A stretch of 7,462 nt of DNA, from the NCBI GenBank assembly GCA_947464365.1, contig CANHWS010000175.1, positions 1-7,462 on the forward strand, read 5' to 3'. This DNA is from Cytophagaceae bacterium. Lineage in GTDB: Bacteria; Bacteroidota; Bacteroidia; Cytophagales; Flexibacteraceae. Under the pieces are notes generated by a model. That model had not been told where the DNA came from, did not search any database, and saw only the letters and a list, made by a program, of their open reading frames with translations. Positions 6,498 to 7,462 of this stretch are shown one piece after another; the stretch's first letter is position 1, and each line of letters begins with the position of its first letter. The translations under genes were made by a program, and so were the position numbers.

Positions 6498-7202
6498 ATG
6501 ACAACAACTGCTGACAAGGTGCTGGATTACAAACCACTTGAAAAAGTGGTACTGAGCCCATTGCCTAATCAGATAACCACTAGTTTTGGCACATCGGGTA
6601 AAATTAGTCGTGCTTCGGAGCGTGGACAAGAGACCCGTCAGTTGATTTTGGAGGCCAACTTTAGGGCTATCTGGAAACATGGATTTCAGGGTGTGCGTGC
6701 CGATAAAGTGGTGCAGGAGCTTGGCATTACCAAAGGTGCCTTATATCACTACTTTCCGACTAAACAAGATCTTGGTTATGCCATCGTGGATGAGCTAATC
6801 AAACCAATGTACCTAAAGTCTTGGCAACAGCTGGAGACTGCCGAAGGATCGTCGATCGAAAGGCTCAGTACCCTTTTGGCTTATCTCGGAAGCATGATCA
6901 ATAACGAGAACGTAACCCTTGGCTGTCCGCTCAACAACCTGATGCAGGAGATGAGTCCTTTGGATGAAGGTTTCCGCACTAGGCTTAGTGGTATCCTGAC
7001 GACCCTGCATGGCTACAGCAAGCGCTGCATCCTTCAGGGGCAAGCGGAGGGAAGCATTCGGTCAACCCTCAATGCTGACAGCCTTGCTTGGATGCTGTTG
7101 GCTACCGTTGAGGGTGGGTATAGCATGAGTAAAACCATGGCTGATTCTACGGTTTTTGGTATGTGCGCTCGCCTGTTGCTCAAAACAATGATTACAGTCT
7201 AG
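6498..7202 (+). CDS. TetR/AcrR-family transcriptional repressor
   Basis: 234 residues from the ATG at 6498; the frame is open back to a TTG at 6447, but that codon lies upstream of the predicted promoter. The TetR DNA-binding domain is at about 47-93: TRQLILEANFRAIWKHGFQGVRADKVVQELGITKGALYHYFPTKQDLG, with the recognition helix and the signature ITKGALYHYFPTKQDL at 77-92. The C-terminal ligand/dimer domain has the GCPLNNLMQEMSPLDEGFR pattern (143-161) seen in LmrA/YxaF-like TetR proteins. Such proteins bind palindromes as dimers and release DNA when a small molecule binds; the ligand cannot be read from sequence. The 46 residues before the DNA-binding domain are longer than usual and look unstructured, so a later start (GTG 6549 or TTG 6561) is possible. 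Matching palindromes lie in its own promoter and upstream of the next gene, so it probably represses itself and the NAD(P)-binding protein gene. Confidence 0.9.
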   Translation: MTTTADKVLDYKPLEKVVLSPLPNQITTSFGTSGKISRASERGQETRQLILEANFRAIWKHGFQGVRADKVVQELGITKGALYHYFPTKQDLGYAIVDELIKPMYLKSWQQLETAEGSSIERLSTLLAYLGSMINNENVTLGCPLNNLMQEMSPLDEGFRTRLSGILTTLHGYSKRCILQGQAEGSIRSTLNADSLAWMLLATVEGGYSMSKTMADSTVFGMCARLLLKTMITV

Positions 7203-7221
7203 TTTTTTTATTTCCCCAATT

Positions 7222-7243
7222 ACATACCAACTAGTAGGTATGT
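7222..7243. promoter_or_regulatory. palindromic operator 2 upstream of the NAD(P)-binding protein gene
   Basis: Arms ACATACC (7222-7228) and GGTATGT (7237-7243) flank an 8-bp centre AACTAGTA. The 22-bp site is a palindrome except for one A/A mismatch pair (7229 and 7236). It is 19 bases after the TetR stop and 52 bases before the next ATG. TATGTTTT (7239-7246), a near match to the -7 box, overlaps its right arm, but no TTG is found at the -33 distance. The arms are identical to operator 1. Confidence 0.72.
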
Positions 7244-7295
7244 TTTGCTCTCCACATTTAGTTTCAAACCCTTTTCTCAACCCCCATTTACCATT

Positions 7296-7462
7296 ATGAA
7301 ATATGTAATCTCTGGTGCCTCAGGGCATATCGGCAGTTTGACTGCCAAACATCTCCTGGCTGCCAAACACGAGGTGGTCGCTATCGGTCGTGATGCCGCC
7401 CGCCTTGCAGAGCTTGAGGCAGCAGGTGCCACGCTTGCCATCGGTGACCTAGGTGATGAGTC
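7296..7462 (+). CDS. NmrA/SDR-like NAD(P)-binding protein (3' end missing)
   Basis: Only the first 55 residues are visible; the gene runs off the window. MKYVISGASGHIGSLTAKHLL is a Rossmann-fold nucleotide-binding start with the GxxGxxG motif (Gly7, Gly10, Gly13). It is followed by a second strand ending HEVVAIGRDAARLAEL, where Arg32 after the strand suggests NADPH preference, and then TLAIGDLGDE, the usual third strand with Asp51 contacting the adenine region. This pattern is typical of NmrA-like and atypical SDR proteins such as NAD(P)H:quinone oxidoreductases of the QorB type. The exact reaction cannot be read from this fragment. TetR-family regulators are often found beside such genes, and operator 2 lies 52 bases upstream of its ATG, so it is probably the main target of the TetR protein. 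Confidence 0.85.
   Translation, partial: MKYVISGASGHIGSLTAKHLLAAKHEVVAIGRDAARLAELEAAGATLAIGDLGDE

Noticed and set aside
7203..7209. T-run right after the TetR stop as an intrinsic terminator
   Set aside because: No GC-rich stem can be formed from the bases before it; without a hairpin it is only a T-rich stretch before operator 2.

Overview
The window most likely comes from a member of the Bacteroidota, probably a Cytophagales-type organism. The main evidence is a secreted protein with a C-terminal type IX secretion (T9SS) sorting domain, a phylum-restricted signal. Supporting evidence is a TetR-gene promoter matching the Bacteroidota pattern (-33 TTG, 19-bp spacer, -7 TAnnTTTG), weak Shine-Dalgarno sequences, and a TadA of Bacteroidota flavour. 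I do not claim a genus. All eight genes lie on the + strand, and both ends of the window cut through a gene.

Left part (1-3880): the 3' end of a DctA-type C4-dicarboxylate/cation symporter; tadA (tRNA wobble adenosine deaminase); a large exported protein with NPCBM, Ig-like and GH27 alpha-galactosidase-like architecture; and a small SUI1/YciH (eIF1-like) protein. The large exported protein is the strangest gene here. The fold-level landmarks of GH27 can be followed along the chain, but every catalytic and sugar-binding motif I can align is substituted, so it looks like a pseudo-glycosidase with an intact reading frame.

Middle part (3881-5611): a possible weak terminator hairpin, then a 463-residue T9SS cargo protein whose passenger region I do not recognise. 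It is closed by a clear intrinsic terminator at 5427-5470.

Right part (5612-7462): an omega-amidase-type nitrilase (YafV-like) with an intact Glu-Lys-Cys triad; a TetR-family repressor gene; and the 5' end of an NmrA/SDR-like NAD(P)-binding protein. Two palindromes sharing the arms ACATACC/GGTATGT flank the TetR gene. One lies exactly between the -33 and -7 elements of the TetR promoter, and the other lies just upstream of the NAD(P)-binding gene. This is a self-contained regulatory module: the repressor probably controls both itself and the reductase-like gene. The two sites differ by 4 bp in arm spacing, which is unusual for operators of one regulator.

Most genes are ordinary housekeeping or metabolic genes. 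I saw no mobile element, CRISPR array, tRNA or rRNA. The points worth following up are the degenerate GH27 protein, the paired operators with unequal spacing, and the uncertain starts of the GH27-like and TetR genes.
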